NCBI GenBank assembly: GCA_018292915.2
Contig: JACVVK020000383.1
Location: 268,501-332,500 of the forward strand
Direction of reading: 5' to 3'
Length of the DNA: 64,000 bases
Source of the DNA: Batillaria attramentaria
Lineage: Eukaryota > Mollusca > Gastropoda > Batillariidae
The translations under genes and the position numbers were made by a program. The notes below the pieces were generated by a model. The model did no database searches. It was not told the DNA's origin and was given only the letters and a program-made list of their open reading frames with translations. Numbering within the stretch: position 1 is the stretch's first letter; every line of letters begins with the position of its first letter. Below are positions 44,885-56,575 of this stretch, piece after piece.

Positions 44885-45400
44885 GCACTAGCATGTTCTG
44901 GGTTGGTCTGAAATTTCCATAGAAATGCAGTGGCTTTTCGCGATCGCTACAACAGAAACTGTCCGGACAATCTGAAACACTAATGTTGGAGGGCACTGAA
45001 GTGGCGTTGCTGCTGCCAAAGAGCTGATCTGACATCTGGAACAGAGTCTTTGTGGATGTGCACTCAGAGAGGGCAGCACAGTAGAAGGAACGTTTCGCTG
45101 AACGCTGCAGAGACTTGAGGGAAGCACGATGAGCAATGAAGATCTGCCTGTGGATGGTCAGATGTGTAGACCGCCACTTCTTCCAAGCCTGAAGGAACTG
45201 TCACTTGGCATCCTTCACACCACTGGTGATCCAGGGAGCCGACGGACGATCAGCGATGCGCCTGGTCCTGAATGGAGCAAGGCGATCCAGGATACTGCAG
45301 AGAGAACAGTTGTAGTCAGTCAGGAGGGAACACGCAGAAGAATTGCTGCACATGTGGGAGACAGTCTTTAACATCTTTCCTGGAACTGTCAAAGTTAGTC
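44885..45400 (-). pseudogene. Jockey/CR1-like LINE fragment
   Basis: The minus frame reads LLTDYNCSLCSILDRLAPFR, DRPSAPWITSGVKDAKWQFL, AWKKWRSTHLTIHRQIFIAH and LKSLQRSAKRSFYCAALSEC, continuing to LFQMSDQLFG. This is the linker before the reverse transcriptase in Jockey/CR1-group elements (compare 28010-28530, a different subfamily). A stop separates two parts near 45136-45201, and no catalytic core is present. Confidence 0.75.
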
Positions 45401-45784
45401 TTGTTCAGATCGCGAGAAGTAACTGCACGCTTGCCACGTTTGGGTTTGCAATCATAACGTCACAACAAGATGGCCACCAGCCCAGTATGTTCTTTCCATT
45501 CAGTGACCGCTGTCGTCGTGGTCGTTGTGTCATGTATGCTGCCCGCGCGCACACGTACGCAAGCTCTCTCACATCAAGCATGCTGACATAAAGAAAGTAC
45601 TGGAAACCCTCTCCGTGCCTCTTTGAGCTCGCAAAACCCCAAACACATGAGGTCATGTTAGCTCGCCTAGCTGGTTGACGTCACTAACTTTTTGATGTAT
45701 GCGAGGCTGTACATGGGTGAATGAATTCTTGTTAACAAAGCCATTCCCATTTGACAGAGTTACTTCCCGCAGGCCTGATATAAG

Positions 45785-46290
45785 AGCGACTACGTTCAAA
45801 ATTCACTCTCTTTAGAGTCCGTATTCATGCTATCAATTTAAAAAAAAAAAAATTGAGTGATTTAGATAAATATTTCGCCTTTAAACGCCAGAAAGACAAC
45901 TTTTATGGAGAGCAATCGTACCTGGATCGGGCCGTCTATTCAAAAACCTTGATTCTTTAAGAAACCCCAAATTTGAAATCGACCGGTTGAGTATTTTCGG
46001 AGATACAGGCATCTGAACTGGGTTCACATGCAATGTCAGCTGAGGTACGGTTTACGTGAAAACTATAAGAGCGACCATTTCCTAATAGTCAGCCTGTTCA
46101 GAGTCCGTATACATGCTATCTACTTTAAAAAAAAAAGTGAGTTAAAGAAATGTTCCGCCTGTAAACGCGAGACGACCAGCTTTTCTCAAAAGGGCGGTAT
46201 CTCCCAAATCACTTAAGCAATCGCCACCATGCTCGGCTCCTCTAATCACAAGTTTTGATATATTTGGAGACCCCAAATTTGAATCCATTC
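45785..46290 (+). repeat. Two diverged copies of a ~285-bp tandem unit
   Basis: AGAGTCCGTATNCATGCTAT, then TTTAAAAAAAA, GCCTNTAAACGC and ACCCCAAATTTGAA occur in the same order in 45800-46000 and 46095-46290. It lies 5' of the Schlafen-like gene, followed by a (CA)n tract (46295-46336). Confidence 0.7.
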
Positions 46291-46291
46291 G

Positions 46292-46337
<46 letters not shown>

Positions 46338-46504
46338 CGGCACTCACTGAGGCGAAGAAGTGCGCTCGCTGCACCATGCACGTCAGCATGGATGACGCAC
46401 GTTTTCTTACGTCATTGTCAGAGTTACACTTGCAAAATCGTCTCTGCGGGAGATCAGATGCAAGAGGCTTGCCTATGAACGTAGAAAATTTTGCCCGTCC
46501 CATG

Positions 46505-46528
46505 TTGTTTCCATTCCTATGGAAACAA
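46505..46528. promoter_or_regulatory. Perfect 10-bp inverted repeat before the Schlafen-like start
   Basis: TTGTTTCCAT-TCCT-ATGGAAACAA lies 27 bp upstream of the ATG, followed by a further GTGGAAACAAC. It could be a protein-binding site or a 5' UTR hairpin; function not established. Confidence 0.45.
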
Positions 46529-46554
46529 CAGAGTAGTGGAAACAACATTTAAAT

Positions 46555-48634
46555 ATGGCTTGTGTTCTCTGCGAGAAAGGTGGTTCCCTCACCGAAAAGG
46601 ATTCCAGGCATCAGCCAGTTCAAGGTATGGGCATGTTCGTGGGTAGGTTCCTGCGCTACTTGTGTGAGATTCGAGTCATACAGGACAGTTTTCAGCTAGT
46701 AGCAATACATTTTAGAGTCCAAGGTCAAGATCACACAGGATTCAATCATCCACAGGATTCAATCCTCCACACATAAGAGAGTAGCATATCAGCAATATTT
46801 TATGCTCGTATAACGGAAGAAACCCCATTTTCTCTCAAGAAAAAATGACTTCTTCATTAGTCAGGGGTCGAGTAATTTGAAGCAAAATTTGCATTTCAGC
46901 TGACCTATTTTCTTTCTGATCAATGTTTCGTTTCCAATTCAGTATTGCAGCGTATCCACTTCTCGACAAATTCAGCTTCGGACACTGAGTCCCTGATAAA
47001 AACAAATTTTGCTGTTGAATTTTTGAAATGGTTTGGTGTCATTTGTTCTAAAAATAGAAACAATGACTTCATTTGCCGTGTTTACCTGCAGACTTTTACC
47101 GGACAAACTAACCCTGGATGCGTAAAAGCCTGATCTTTTGTTGGGTACCAAAACTAGCTGATAGGATCGACTAACCCACTTTGAGATCTGGGTAAGATTT
47201 GTCAGCAACTATACAGGGAGTAGTAACTTACGACCAGCTTCACGCCGGAGATTTCTCAAAGGCTAGCAACATGCATAGCAGACTACGAAAAATACTCCTG
47301 ACTTCCTGCTGTAATCCCGGCGTACAGCCATTGTCTCTCCATGTGCATAGCACCCCTCACTACAATTAGCCAGCTGTTCAAAAACTTTTCAAGTTAAGCA
47401 AAGTCACTGCCTATTTTATCACTTGGGAAATTTTGGAAATTAGGCACGACATAATTCATGTATACTAACTGACTTCTTCCTCACTTGCACAGGTTGTCGA
47501 TTATGCAGCGACCGAGCTGGAATAACTCTGCCAAACCTCATTGTCATCAAAAGCAAGGACGATGTTATGAAGAGTGTAGCCGCTCTCTTGAATACCGTAG
47601 GTGACGGGATGGTGCTGTTACACACTGATCCGACTGAAAAGGATGCACTTGTCCAGCAATATAAAGACGATTTCAATAAACTGACTCCCCCAGGCTGCTT
47701 ATTTGAGGACGTTTTTGACATCTACCCGCACAGAGACGGCGGACATCTCGTTTGTCATGTCGCTAATCGACCCAACTATTCAACAGTCATCACTTTTAAG
47801 TTCAACACTAAAGTGGGCACCGCTGCAGGCGCAGACGAAATAACTCAAAGCCAGATGGCAAAATTGATAAACGATTTGTCAGATCCTAATTTTATACCGA
47901 CAGAATCAGCGTCTGAGAGAGACGATACCCTAGGAAACCGTCAGGAGATTGGAGGTCTGAAATTAAACTCTGAAGTTGTAATGAGTGACGGAGGACCGTT
48001 CACTGAACACCCGTCAAGGGAAGCTAAAGATGTCCAGCGAAAAAAACTTCCCGAAAATAGGAATGGTCAAGCAGACTTTGACGTGGATTTCATCCAGAAT
48101 AAGTTCGAGGTACGCCAGTGTGTCAGCAGGATGTCAAAACGGCGGTATGGTGGTTCGCTTTTCATTGGATTTGAGGAACGCAAGGTAGGGCAGAGGAGGA
48201 AAAAGTACTTTTGTCGTGGCTTTCAAAATATGACCAGGAAGGTGTGCTCGATGGTTTTACAAGAGGTTGAACATTGTGTGTGCCACCTCATGCTCTGGGT
48301 TGGTCGATCTGACCCAAAGGATATTGTGGAGGTGATCTTTCATCGTCCACAAGATGCAGACTCTGATCACCTTGTCGTGGAGATAAAAGTGAAGTACTAC
48401 CCAGGGTTGTGTTTTTACATGGAGAAAGGTCCAGAGGCTTATGAGTGTGATCGAAATGGTAACATTAATGAAATTAAGCTCCCAGACTGGTTAAAGCGCA
48501 ATGGTGCGCCAGATGATTTTCAAAAAAGACGGCCCTATTTTTTGAGACAGTTGAAAGAAAAGAATCATTGCAGCATCAACCCTTCTGCACACGCTGATTC
48601 CTCTCGCTCGAACGACACTGCTGAGCAGCTCTAG
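46555..48634 (+). CDS. Schlafen-like protein, two exons (46555-46624, 47493-48634)
   Basis: Exon 1 starts MACVLCEKGGSLTEK and ends CAAG|GTATGG in phase 1. The acceptor TCACTTGCACAG at 47492 supplies two bases to restore Gly, giving VQ-G-CRLCSDRAGITL, 403 residues in all. Residues ~50-130 have VMKSVAALLNTVGDGMVLLH, then a beta-rich FEDVFDIYPHR...LVCHVA stretch and a TAAGADEITQSQMAKLIND helix, matching in order the first AlbA-like lobe of Schlafen cores. Residues ~235-385 have YGGSLFIGFEE, HLVVEIKVKYYPGLCFYMEK and a final KLPDWLKRNG, matching the second lobe. Schlafens are tRNA/rRNA-cleaving or antiviral restriction factors in vertebrates. The acidic catalytic triad of the known nucleases could not be placed, and the helicase part of long Schlafens is absent. 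N-terminal CxxC pairs may bind metal. Similarity is by pattern, not alignment. Confidence 0.65.
46625..47492 (+). other. Intron of the Schlafen-like gene
   Basis: 868 bp, GTATGG...TTGCACAG. An AAGGTCAAGATCAC half-motif occurs near 46719, but no full mobile element is recognised. Confidence 0.6.
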
Positions 48635-48746
48635 CGTGAACCAGTGAATGTCAGTGCCGACCCCGCACGATCAAAGTGCTGGCCTAAAGCGGCTATAGGC
48701 ACTGGAGGCCTGTGTACGATTCCTTGTGTTTGTGAGTACGCATGAG

Positions 48747-48749
<3 letters not shown>

Positions 48750-48790
<41 letters not shown>
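48750..48790 (+). repeat. (GT)n microsatellite
   Basis: A GT run about 115 bp after the Schlafen-like stop codon, possibly in its 3' UTR. Confidence 0.9.
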
Positions 48791-48794
<4 letters not shown>

Positions 48795-48985
48795 TGGGCT
48801 ATTTGAAAACAATATAAGGTGGTGAAAAGAAGGATATTCATCTTATGTACATGCTTGATTATATTGAATGATTTGTTGTATGTGGTTATAACAAGTTATC
48901 TGTACTCGCGTGTGTACATGTGTGCATTAGCTGACACGATTAGTTTAGTTAACCTTCTGTCAGTCGAAATTTTGTACAGAAATCC

Positions 48986-50911
48986 ATGACCTGTTTAGAA
49001 AAAGATGATGGTGAAGTAATCCATGATCCATTGTCCATCATTGGAGAAGCTGAAAATGTTTATCAGCGATTGTATGCTTCAAGAGAAGCTGATGTTGTGG
49101 CAGTTGACTTGTGTTCTAGCATGGTTGCACCAAGGTTGTCAGAGGAGGAGAGTAATGCCATTGAAGGTCCAATCACTATTCAGGAAGCATTAAACGCTCT
49201 TAAACATATGAATAATAACAAAAGTCCTGACTCAGATGGATTTACCATAGAGTTTTTTTTTTAAGTTCTTTTGGTCTGATATTGGTCATTTTCTGGTCAG
49301 GTCCATCAACCAAGGTTTTCATATGGGTCAGCTGTCGACCACACAAAAGCAAGGTATAATTACATGTGTTCCAAAAGAAGGTAAAGCAAAACAGTATTTG
49401 AAAAACTGGAGACCGATCACACTTTTAAATACAGCTTACAAAATTGCCTCAGCCTGCATTGCACAGCGTCTTAAAACAGTTCTCCCAACTATAATTCATG
49501 AGGACCAAAAAGGTTTTTTGAAATGCAGGTACATAGGTGAAAATATCAGACTTCTTTATGATGTTCTTGTACATACAGAGATTAACCAGATGCCTGGACT
49601 ACTACTTCTAGTTGAGCAAATAAAAGCGACATAAAAGGGACAGAAACCACCTAACTTCCGTCCTTTGCCAAAGTTAAGTGGTTTCTGTCCCTTTTATGTC
49701 GCTTTTATTTGCTTAACTTTTAACCACTTCGCAGTCATTACTGTTTCCTTTTCTACTTCTAGTTGATTTTCATAAAGCTTTCGACAGCTTTGCATGGTCT
49801 TTTCTTGAAAATTGTCTTAATTTCTTTAATTTTGGCCCAGATATCAAACCTTGGATTAAAACTTTTTATAAAGACATAAATGCCTGTGTCTCTGTTAATG
49901 GCTGTTATTCCAAATGGTTTAAAATAAGAAGGGGCTGTAGACGGGGGGATCCGTGTTCGGCATATTTTATACTTAATATGTGCGGAGATCTTGTCGTCAC
50001 TCATACGTCAAAATACAGATATAAATGGTATTCATGTAAATGATATACATGTACTCCTCTCACAATTTGCCGATAATACGTCATTGTTTCTAGATGGAAG
50101 TAAAACGTCATTCGAGCACAGCATCCATACCCTACAGTATTTTTCTAGCAGATCTGGTTTAAAAATCAATCTTGAAAAATGTCAGGTCGTTTGGCTTGGT
50201 TCACGGAAGAACTCACACATACGCTACATGCCAGAATTTAATTTTGTCTGGGACCCAGGAATTTTTAAAGTTTTAGGTGTCAATTTTTCTACAGACATTG
50301 ATAGAATTGTTGAAATTAATTATGAAAATAAGTTGAATGACATAAAGCGTATTCTGTCTGTCTGGTCGAAGCGTCAGCTGACACCTTATGGGAAAATTAC
50401 TGTAATTAAGACACTTGCTTCATCAAAACTTGTGCACTTGTTTACCAATCTCCCACATCCACATTCATCCTTTATGGCTGACGTTAACAAAATGTTTTTC
50501 TCATTCTTATGGGATGGAAAGAAATGTAAAATTAGTAGGATAAATGTGTGTGCCTCATACAAGTTAGGTGGACTGAGAATGACTGATGTATATGCTTTTT
50601 TAGCTTCGGTGAAATTAAGCTGGGTGAGACGTGTCTTCTTATCAAATTCACTGATAAGAAATTTATTGATGACTACTTGTCCTGCTTTTAGAAATCTGGA
50701 GATGTACGGTAGTGAATATGCAAATGTATTGATGCAGCTGTCTGAACAAATTCAAATGTATGTGAGACTGTACTACTGGATGATGTATGTGTATAAATGT
50801 AGAGGTTGGTTGAGAGGTGTCCTTCAAAGGTGTAAGGGTATCATTGTTGTTCTTCTTCTTCTAACCTTTGTGAAAGATGTAGTTGTATCAATGTATGTGT
50901 GTTCAATTTGA
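48986..50911 (+). pseudogene. L1-like LINE, reverse transcriptase region, disrupted
   Basis: Ordered blocks: ALKHMNNNKSPDSDGFTIEF (48986-49264), a frame shift at a T tract, then LKNWRPITLLNTAYKIASAC and HEDQKGFLKCRYIGENIRLL (49323-49634), an insertion, DFHKAFDSFAWSFLENCLNF and RRGCRRGDPCSAY (49766-49970), another frame shift, LLSQFADNTSLFLDGSKTSF and PGIFKVLGVNF, then FLWDGKKCKISRINVCASYK (to ~50650). The usual FADD catalytic box reads FADN, so even an intact frame would lack one catalytic Asp. The fixed order and KSPGxDG-type motif place it in the L1-like group. It ends before a GATA microsatellite. Inactive. Confidence 0.9.
49616..49766. mobile_element. 137-bp hairpin insertion with 14-bp target duplication
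   Basis: CTACTTCTAGTTGA occurs at 49602-49615 and again at 49753-49766, flanking an insert at 49616-49752 that interrupts the LINE reverse transcriptase frame. The insert starts with a 42-bp arm (49616-49657, GCAAATAAAAGCGACATAAA...) paired with 49671-49712 with one mismatch around a 13-nt loop, followed by a 40-bp non-palindromic tail. Removing the insert and one duplicate restores LLLLV-DFHKAFDS, so the boundaries are firm. Confidence 0.85.
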
Positions 50912-51143
50912 TGTCTGTGTGTTTAAAAAAAAAACCCAAAACAGAAAAAAAACAACTTCTGTCAGTGTAGAATAGACATGTATAGCAAAAGCCTCAACAG
51001 CCTTTCCAATGATGTCCTTCAATGGATTTAACTTTTCTTTTCATTGTCTCTGTACTGTAACATTGTGTTTTGGTTCTTGTCTTTGTATTGTGATACTGGC
51101 TTTTTGTTTTTGTTCATTTTGTGTCAAATATGTTAAAAACTAG

Positions 51144-51157
51144 ATAGATAGATAGAC

Positions 51158-51207
<50 letters not shown>
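51144..51207 (+). repeat. (GATA)n microsatellite
   Basis: TAGA/GATA tetramers about 64 bp long with one GACA interruption, at the presumed 3' end of the L1-like LINE. Confidence 0.95.
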
Positions 51208-51939
51208 GTGCTCGGGCTTGAAACGTGTAAAGTGACAGTGCTGGAGAAGGGTCGATGTCTGTTATTGACTATGTGCCGCAGACTCAGGCTACCGGCCGTG
51301 ATCGATATACCACGGGGCGTAGTCATGATGGCGGCATTAAAGTTGCTGCCTCGATTCAAAACTTCTGGCGACGCGTCTTAGGTAAAATTCTGTGTTTGAA
51401 ATCTGAGCATCAACAGGTCTTTACAGTTTAGTGTTAGTGAAAGTCATTTTCAGATTGAGAACCTAACACCCACAGATCCAAATCCAAGAAGTTTTAAGTT
51501 ATTTTTTAGTCCCGGTGCTATTTAGAATTAAAAGACAAAAGACTCTGTTAGTTTACTGCATTTCGGTTTGTCTGTGTAAAACAAATGGGCACAAGAACGA
51601 CTTAAAAGGATACTGCAACCTACAGACGTGTCTATCTCCATATTTCAAACATCAAGCTTTACCTTAGAGTCGTTGTCAACACGTTTTAATCGTAGTGGCA
51701 CTGTAAACCTTGTCTGCTAGCCCCCGTGTTGATCGTATGCTTTGTCACCATGACGACAGATCCGGTTGGCGGCCATATTGTGAAATGGAGCTGAAGCATT
51801 GCTTGTTGCACGCAGATACAACAGATGCACAGAATAGTTGTATTGATTTAGGGGTGTGTATTATTTATTGTTAACCGTCGTTCTAATTTTGTGTGGCGGG
51901 CGATGGTGTCTCCCTTCTCGACTCGGGAGATTTGTAGCG
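51208..51939. other. Intergenic; possible 5' exon at 51325-51381
   Basis: ATGATGGCGGCATTAAAG begins an 18-codon frame, Leu/Arg-rich like a mitochondrial presequence, whose TAG at 51379-51381 is directly followed by GTAAAA. It could be an upstream short frame in a spliced 5' UTR. Otherwise nothing is recognised. Confidence 0.25.
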
Positions 51940-51946
51940 CGCGCGC

Positions 51947-51984
<38 letters not shown>
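51940..51984 (+). repeat. (CG)n(TG)n microsatellite
   Basis: GCGCGCGCGCGC turning into a GT run. A second TG run lies at 52263-52301. Confidence 0.9.
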
Positions 51985-51986
<2 letters not shown>

Positions 51987-52259
51987 TAGACGTGGTATGT
52001 ATACGTGAACTTCATGATTTTTTTCTTGACTCTTCTTATAGATGTCTGATGGTGGTTACACCTAAACCGAAAATAACATGTGCATATTTTGTAACTAGGT
52101 CCATCAGTGCGGACTGATTATGTATAACTGATTCCCAATATGTACAGCAGAAGTGAAATTTCCGTTTTATATAACGTAAAATAGACAATAAAGGTATTGT
52201 ATTGTAAATACATTTTACTTTGATTAAATATTGCAAACTGATTTTTAGTCTTTTGGCTC

Positions 52260-52303
<44 letters not shown>

Positions 52304-52394
52304 ATTTCAAATATTACACGAAAAATTCCTTTTTTCTTGAAGGAAACCGACGTTTTTTTTAAAAACAAACTACCATGACGCAGTTTCCAAATGT

Positions 52395-52560
52395 GACACT
52401 GGCACAGCAAATCGTAGGGAAGTCATCTTGTTACATGTCTGCGGTAGTTTTGCTTCACTTAACCCGCGGTATGTTCTTTCCTCTTCTCCGTCACGGTGCG
52501 TGAACACCACTAACGTAATACTACCCAGGTAGTGTTGTTTCCGGTCCTGAGTCACAGTTC
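52395..52560 (-). repeat. Dispersed repeat with conserved peptide, copy 2
   Basis: Minus-strand counterpart of 12966-13110. Shared DNA includes CGGTAGTTTTGCTTCAC-type sequence, CCGCGGTATGTTCTTTCCTC and CACCACTAACGTAATAC, and the shared peptide is HRDxEEERTYRGLxEAxLPQ. Confidence 0.6.
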
Positions 52561-52688
52561 AAGTTGTTGAGAAACTAGGATGTTGAATTTGAGAACACCC
52601 ATTCTTACGGATAACACTACGGCAGTTTTTCACTGATAGGATTGCATGCGGGTGGGCTTAGATTCCACCAAGTTAAGCCCTTTAAAAA

Positions 52689-53180
52689 CTAGAGAGGCAG
52701 AAGCCTACTTGGCGCACTTGTGAAATGGGTCAAGGTCATTCAAAAGAGCATGTCTGTAAAGGTCTTACCAATGTCTATTATCATGTCAGGTTAGGTGTCT
52801 CTGGTGATCGTAGGTTCTGAGAAAATTGCAATGTTTCGGTTTCCCATGGACAGCGTGTTTGGCCTTCGCCCTAAGTCAAGGTCATACAAATTAAGCTAGT
52901 TAGTTAGTTATTTAGTAAACGCCGCGCAACATTCAAGGAAAAGGAAAGATCTTACCAACGTCTATCATCATGCCAGGTTTGTATGGTATTTGTAGTTTCT
53001 TTTGCGAAAATGCCAACGTTACGTTTTACAACAGAGAGCTCTAATGAAATTGATCTTTTAGTCAAGCAAGGTCATTCTATGGGGTATATTCGGAAGTGAT
53101 TTATTACTGTCTATCATCAACCCAAGTATACAGGTATGCTGTAGGTCTTATCAATGTCTATCATCATGGCAAGTTTAAAG
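52689..53180 (+). mobile_element. Pearl-like element, 3'-truncated (copy E)
   Basis: It begins CTAGAGAGGCAGAAGCCTAC, GGCGCACTTGTGAAATGGGT and GGTCAAGGTCATTC like copies B and D. Two or three decayed units follow, with an intervening TTAGTTAGTTA stretch near 52896-52920, and the match stops near 53180 without the terminal (CA)n block. Confidence 0.65.
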
Positions 53181-55440
53181 ACCAACCCGGGTGGTATATT
53201 TTTTATGCAGATATCGGTAGATATAGTCAATTTGAACCCTCACTGTAAATTCCAGATTCCTAAACCAAACCGTTTATGAGTTATTTGGCGGTAAAGTTCG
53301 AGTTTTACACCTGTAATCAACAAGCACCGCGAAGCCTCGCTAACACGCGAGAACAACGTGTGACGTCAGTTTGGTGGCTTCCGGCAATCGCGCTGACTCT
53401 AGTCTAGTCATGGTCTCCTCTCTCCTGAAATCGAGAGTCATGGATCCTAGCGTAGAAAAAAATTTAACACATTGATATCTCTGTGGTGGCTGGACCAATA
53501 TTTAAATACTGATAGGATACAAGTGACGCTGAATAACGCTCCATGAAAATATACACTTTGGCCTTACAAGCTACCGTGCATGATTGTCTGAGTGGAAAAT
53601 GCCCAACTCTAACACTGCGAGCTGAGGTTCGTCTGCTTGGCAGCCATTTGCAAGGTGTCGGCGCATGCGTGCCTGAATAGAAAACCGCGGGAAAAGTCGG
53701 AGATTTCTAAAGGTGGGCAGATCAGACAAAAGCTGACAGAATAACAGGAATTGGTGTAATATCTATTTGTCAGTCTCAAAAACAGTTGGCTGAAAAATCT
53801 CACAGGTCCTGTACTGCTTTCTACAAGCTTTTCTTAATCAAAAAATTCACTGACTCAGCGAAAAGATCTTTCAACTAAAACGTAAGTCAGTTCAAGATCC
53901 CTCGAATCTGACAGGCCGGCATGCTGATTCCTCCCAACCGCATAGCAGAAAGATCTACACAAACACACGAGATTTTTCTTTGATGACTGAACAAAATGTC
54001 TGATTACCACTGATTTGATGTGATCACTGATGTGTGAGTGTCAGTTTATGTCACTTATGTCTCTCTAGATCTAGATTGTGAGCCGACATTGCCCGACAAG
54101 CATATTCACGTGGAAGGATGGTAGTGAGGAGAAAGAATAAAAGGAAAAAATGGGGCGGAGCGTAAAATACGGCAGGCACTATTACACAGCTGCTGTACTT
54201 TTTAAACTTTACAAAATCACCGTCACATAATCCAGTGTGTTAAATTGTACGTGCAGTTTTGCTTTCCAGGGACAAGGTCGGTGTAAACTAGCATGCATAA
54301 TCAAACGCAAAACAGTAATTAATAATGGAAAACGTTGAATCTGAACAGATGATTTAAGTCCATCCTATACAAATCAAGACTCTCATCTTTGTTGTTTGTC
54401 CCTGTAATGTACCAAGAGCATTACATGTTTGGCAGCGAGCGGGGAAAACAGCAACATGGTTCAAACTGAAAATGTTGCCACTTCGCATTGTCAGACTTGA
54501 CGTCAATGGCACCATGCGCATCACGTTTGTATGTGGGCACTTGTTTTCAAATGTTTTTTCCTTTGGAGCGAAATGATCCAGTTTGCTGAAGATGATCAAT
54601 AATATTGTATTGATGATCTGTGGTTTTCCCTCTGTTTAGGCGGCGGGACGAACGCATCTAAACAGCTTAGTTTTGCATTTCATAGCCCTAAGTTTAAGCA
54701 AACAAATTTTTGGTGTTTCAGGTAGAGTTTTGTATACAGATTCAAAATCAACTTTGTTACGGTGTATAAGTGGTAGGATTAACTCGGTATTTTGGTCTAA
54801 AGTTAACGAAAAATAACAAAAATGTGATTTAGCTCGGATGCTAAATGAGCAATGAGCAAGATGATTTTTTTTATTCCCTGAGTCAAAACCTGAACAGATA
54901 TTTTGCACATGCATTTCAGTTGTAATATGTGTTCAAAAAAGATAAGTGTTTGCGCAGAAATAGCCATTTTTTGCTGATGCAGCACTTTTAAAGAGCAAAT
55001 TTCTGTACAGTTTTTTTTTAAAGGGCATTAACCGGTATTCAAAGTGAAAACGCAATAAACAACAAATCACAAATTATGCTGCACTAAATTATATGATTAG
55101 TAGTAAAGAAAGCAGAGTTTGTTCAAATTAACCCTTTATTAACCGTGACCAAAAGTCATGGATCATGTTTTGTTTTTGTTTATGTGTACTGTAAGCTCTT
55201 GCACAATGGAAGGACAGAATCAAATCTTAATAGACATATGAATTGTTGCATAAATTCTGCACTGTATGTGGGAATTGACAAGATCAGTACACAAGGGGTT
55301 AAATTGAACCTAATTAACATACAAAAAATTATGTTGGTATTTTAGATTCAACAACAACCACAACATCCTTGCAAGGTCACGTTATGTGTGCAGTCAATCA
55401 ATCCCTTGACTGTTGCATCATCAGTGGTGGGGTGGGGGTG
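53181..55440. other. Intergenic, nothing recognised
   Basis: About 2.2 kb without recognisable exons, repeats or terminal inverted repeats. Short open frames on both strands lack motifs. Confidence 0.4.
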
Positions 55441-55450
55441 GGGGCATATA

Positions 55451-55850
55451 TAAAAATGTGTTGCTACACCCCACTTACTACACCACTGCACCCCACTTGC
55501 TCCACCACTACACCCCACTTACTAAACTGCTACACCCCAGTTGCTACACTGCTACACCCCACTTACTACACTGCTACACCACTACACCCCACTTACTACA
55601 CTGCTACACCCCACTTGCTACACCCCACTTACTACACTGCTACACCCCACTTGCTACACCACTACACCCCACTTGCTACACTGCAACACCCCACTCGCAA
55701 CACCACTACACCCCACTTACTACAGCACCACAATCCAATTACTACACCCCACTTGCTACACCACTACACCCCACTTACTACACCACTACACCCCACTTAC
55801 TACACTGCTACACCCCACTTGCTACACCACTACTCTGCTACACCCTAGTA
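55451..55850 (+). repeat. Minisatellite, left member of an inverted pair
   Basis: About 20 variant copies of a 17-24-bp unit (CTACACCCCACTTACTACAC, CTGCTACACCCCACTTGCTA and similar) follow ATGTGTTG. All frames are open by virtue of the repeat (YTTTPHLLHCYTPLATPL types), so the open frames are not genes. Confidence 0.9.
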
Positions 55851-56575
55851 TTGTAGTAAAGACATTGTTATTGTGTGGTTTTGTCATACAACACTTACAA
55901 AAATTTGTTAATAGGTACAAGTCAAACACACTGATTCCTAGTAACAGAATCACGGCAATTCTGCGCTATTTAAAAGCAGGAACATGTGTCATGTATACTT
56001 GCTAGACCTGTCTGATCACATGTAGGATGTCAGTTTGAAAGGTTAGGCACGTTTTCTGCCGGAACATTGCACCCTGTAAAAGCCGGTCACCTGTCTAAGA
56101 CGGCCAGTTTGACTCAGTCCCTAGGATGACCGTTTGACTGTACAACAAAAATGACATTTGATTCCTGTTTTGTTATTCCATGATTTCTGTTGTATAATGT
56201 GGGTAAAAAAAAAAAAACCTCCAGTATGTCAGTTTTGAAGTGTCAATATCAGTATTTCATTTTTAGGTTACCCAGAAAGTACATGTACTTTCAATTGCAT
56301 GTCATGTGAAATATTTGTGTTTTTGTTGGGGGGGGGGGGGGCGTTTGTTACATAAAATTCACTCATTTTTTATTTCTTCGCTTGCTTTGCGGATTGACGG
56401 AATGTCTAGACATGATACTCTCTCTCTCTCCACACACACACACACACAGAGTTTCAAAATTGTTGTAAGTGATGTATGGCAAAGTCACACGGTAGCAGTG
56501 TATTTAGGGAATGTAGCAGCGTACTGGGGTAGCAAGTCAGTGCTGTGTAGCAAATTATTCATTTATTGTGTAGCA
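55851..56575. other. Core between the inverted minisatellites
   Basis: Non-coding. It contains a G tract (56329-56341) and short CT/CA tracts (56420-56450). No transposase is seen. Confidence 0.6.

Noticed and set aside
51325..51381. Mitochondrial-presequence-like first exon
   Set aside because: The frame stops exactly before the GT, so no protein can continue through the splice; kept only as a note in the intergenic entry.
55369..56005. Three overlapping open frames of about 150 codons
   Set aside because: Their translations are only minisatellite-encoded (YTTTPHLL types) in all frames.
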